From assembly GCA_937877165.1 (NCBI GenBank), contig CALEFO010000152.1, positions 1-6,481 of the forward strand: 6,481 nt of DNA. Direction: 5' to 3'. Position 1 is the first letter of the stretch; the number at the start of each line of letters is the position of its first letter. The stretch comes from an uncultured Lachnospiraceae bacterium. GTDB lineage: Bacteria; Bacillota; Clostridia; Lachnospirales; Lachnospiraceae. Shown here piece by piece: positions 5,601 to 6,481 of the stretch. Position numbers and translations under genes: made by a program. Below the pieces are notes generated by a model. It had not been told where the DNA came from. It searched no databases and saw nothing but the letters and a program-made list of their open reading frames with translations.

Positions 5601-6481
5601 GTCGTAGGTTTCTCCCAGTGCCCGCGGTGCCTGATTGTGCTTGGAGAGGAAAATCAGAAGCAGGAGCGTCACCACATAGGGCAGGATCATGACCAGATCC
5701 GAGTATGCGCTCGGCATGCCGAGGATCTGCACCATCTGGTAGCCGAACGACCTTGCAAAACCGAAAATCAGGCAGGCGCCCAGTGACGGAAGCAGGTTCC
5801 AGTTTCCGAAGATGTAGCCGGCAATCGCAAGGTAGCCGTAGCCCATGTAGATATCGTTCGAGAACTTCGCGGAGATGGAATAGGCAAAGCACATACCCGC
5901 AAGGCCGGACAGTGCGCCGCTCACCATGACGGCAATGAACTGAATCTGTGCGACATTTCCGCCTGCTGCGTCCACGGCTGCCGGATTGTCTCCGCAGGCA
6001 CGAAGCCGGAGCCCGAACGGGGTGCGGTAGAGCACATACCACGCAATGAATGCAATCACGATGATCAGGAATTCAAACGGATAAACATTCGTAAAGAAAG
6101 CGCCCAGAACCGGAATCTGAGAGATCCCAGGCACTGTAATTCTCTGGGATACCCCAAGCTCGAACTTGTCCGAAGCAGCTCCGAAGACATTCCGGTTGAT
6201 CGTCTTCGTAAGGAACGAGGTCAACGCCATGGCAAGAATGTTGACCACGACACCGCTGATGACCTGATTGGCCTTGAACTTGATGCAAAGAGCCGCATGC
6301 AGCATGGAATACACGGCACCGCCAATCATGGCGAACAGCATCGCCATATAATAAGGGACCTGGGATGTTCCGCCCATGCTCTGAATCATGCAGTAGGCAA
6401 CCAGTGCGCCGATGAAGGCACCCATGCCCTGCAGGCCCTCCAGCGCGAGGTTCGTGATGCCGGACCGCTCGGAATAAATGC
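5586..6481 (-). CDS. ABC transporter permease, nucleoside-uptake (NupQ/YufQ) type, N-terminus outside the window
   Basis: This is a membrane permease of the branched-chain amino acid/ribose-type ABC importer superfamily. It most resembles the second permease of BmpA-linked nucleoside transporters (NupOPQ). The visible 297 residues begin IYSERSGITNLALEGLQGMG, matching the family signature after the first helix, so about 20 residues are missing; a shorter reading from the ATG at 6425 would remove that signature. Hydrophobic segments lie near fragment residues 19-35, 44-66, 73-90, 134-151, 177-199, 213-243 and 261-279. The cytoplasmic coupling loop RTPFGLRLRACGDNPAAVDAAG is at about 152-173. YIFGNWN at 222-228 also fits the family. 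The partner permease, ATPase and lipoprotein are expected at higher coordinates, beyond the window. The following terminator suggests this is the last gene of its operon. Substrate assignment to nucleosides is by family resemblance only. Confidence 0.88.
   Translation of the reverse strand, partial: IYSERSGITNLALEGLQGMGAFIGALVAYCMIQSMGGTSQVPYYMAMLFAMIGGAVYSMLHAALCIKFKANQVISGVVVNILAMALTSFLTKTINRNVFGAASDKFELGVSQRITVPGISQIPVLGAFFTNVYPFEFLIIVIAFIAWYVLYRTPFGLRLRACGDNPAAVDAAGGNVAQIQFIAVMVSGALSGLAGMCFAYSISAKFSNDIYMGYGYLAIAGYIFGNWNLLPSLGACLIFGFARSFGYQMVQILGMPSAYSDLVMILPYVVTLLLLIFLSKHNQAPRALGETYDKSKR

Noticed and set aside
5524..6042. 172-codon minus-strand frame overlapping the permease.
   Set aside because: It is another frame of the same strand within a clearly coding permease. 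Its product is rich in Arg, Cys and His with no recognisable domain.
6124..6150. Inverted repeat ATCCCAG (6124-6130) and CTGGGAT (6144-6150).
   Set aside because: It lies inside the permease and encodes a loop with two Ser-Gln pairs. The codon sequence explains it, and it has no regulatory context.

Overview
The window holds five protein genes, all on the minus strand, so transcription runs from high to low coordinates. It suggests an anaerobic Firmicute of the class Clostridia, most likely Lachnospiraceae-like. The grounds are the secA-prfB adjacency typical of Firmicutes, a ptb-buk butyrate pair, strong AGGAGG-type ribosome binding sites, and SecA and RF2 sequences that I recall as closest to that family. 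GC content looks moderate, in the mid-50s percent by eye. This placement is inference; no database search was possible.

Layout in transcription order: (1) 6481 to 5586, the 3' part of an ABC permease of the nucleoside-uptake (NupQ/YufQ) type, running off the window edge. (2) 5585 to 5357, a 229-base gap. It holds a 25-bp tandem duplication that copies the permease stop region, a good sigma-A-type promoter, a long imperfect terminator-like hairpin overlapping that promoter, and a small perfect inverted repeat. (3) 5356 to 4427, ptb, phosphate butyryltransferase. (4) 4393 to 3326, buk, butyrate kinase. (5) 3237 to 661, secA, the preprotein translocase ATPase, complete. (6) 620 to 1, the N-terminal two thirds of prfB, peptide chain release factor 2, cut by the window edge.

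Ptb and Buk together convert butyryl-CoA to butyrate and make one ATP. SecA drives Sec-dependent export, and RF2 ends translation at UGA and UAA. No terminator-like hairpin with a U-tract and no convincing promoter is visible between buk and secA, so the fermentation genes and the housekeeping genes may share a transcript from the promoter near 5521-5549. GC-rich hairpins recur in the gaps ahead of ptb, secA and prfB. Two of them are nearly identical 16-bp perfect inverted repeats.

I see no CRISPR array, tRNA, rRNA, insertion sequence, phage gene or defence system, and nothing that amounts to a new multi-gene system. The interesting material is regulatory: the ptb upstream region, the lost RF2 frameshift site, the repeated intercistronic hairpins and the duplicated permease stop region.
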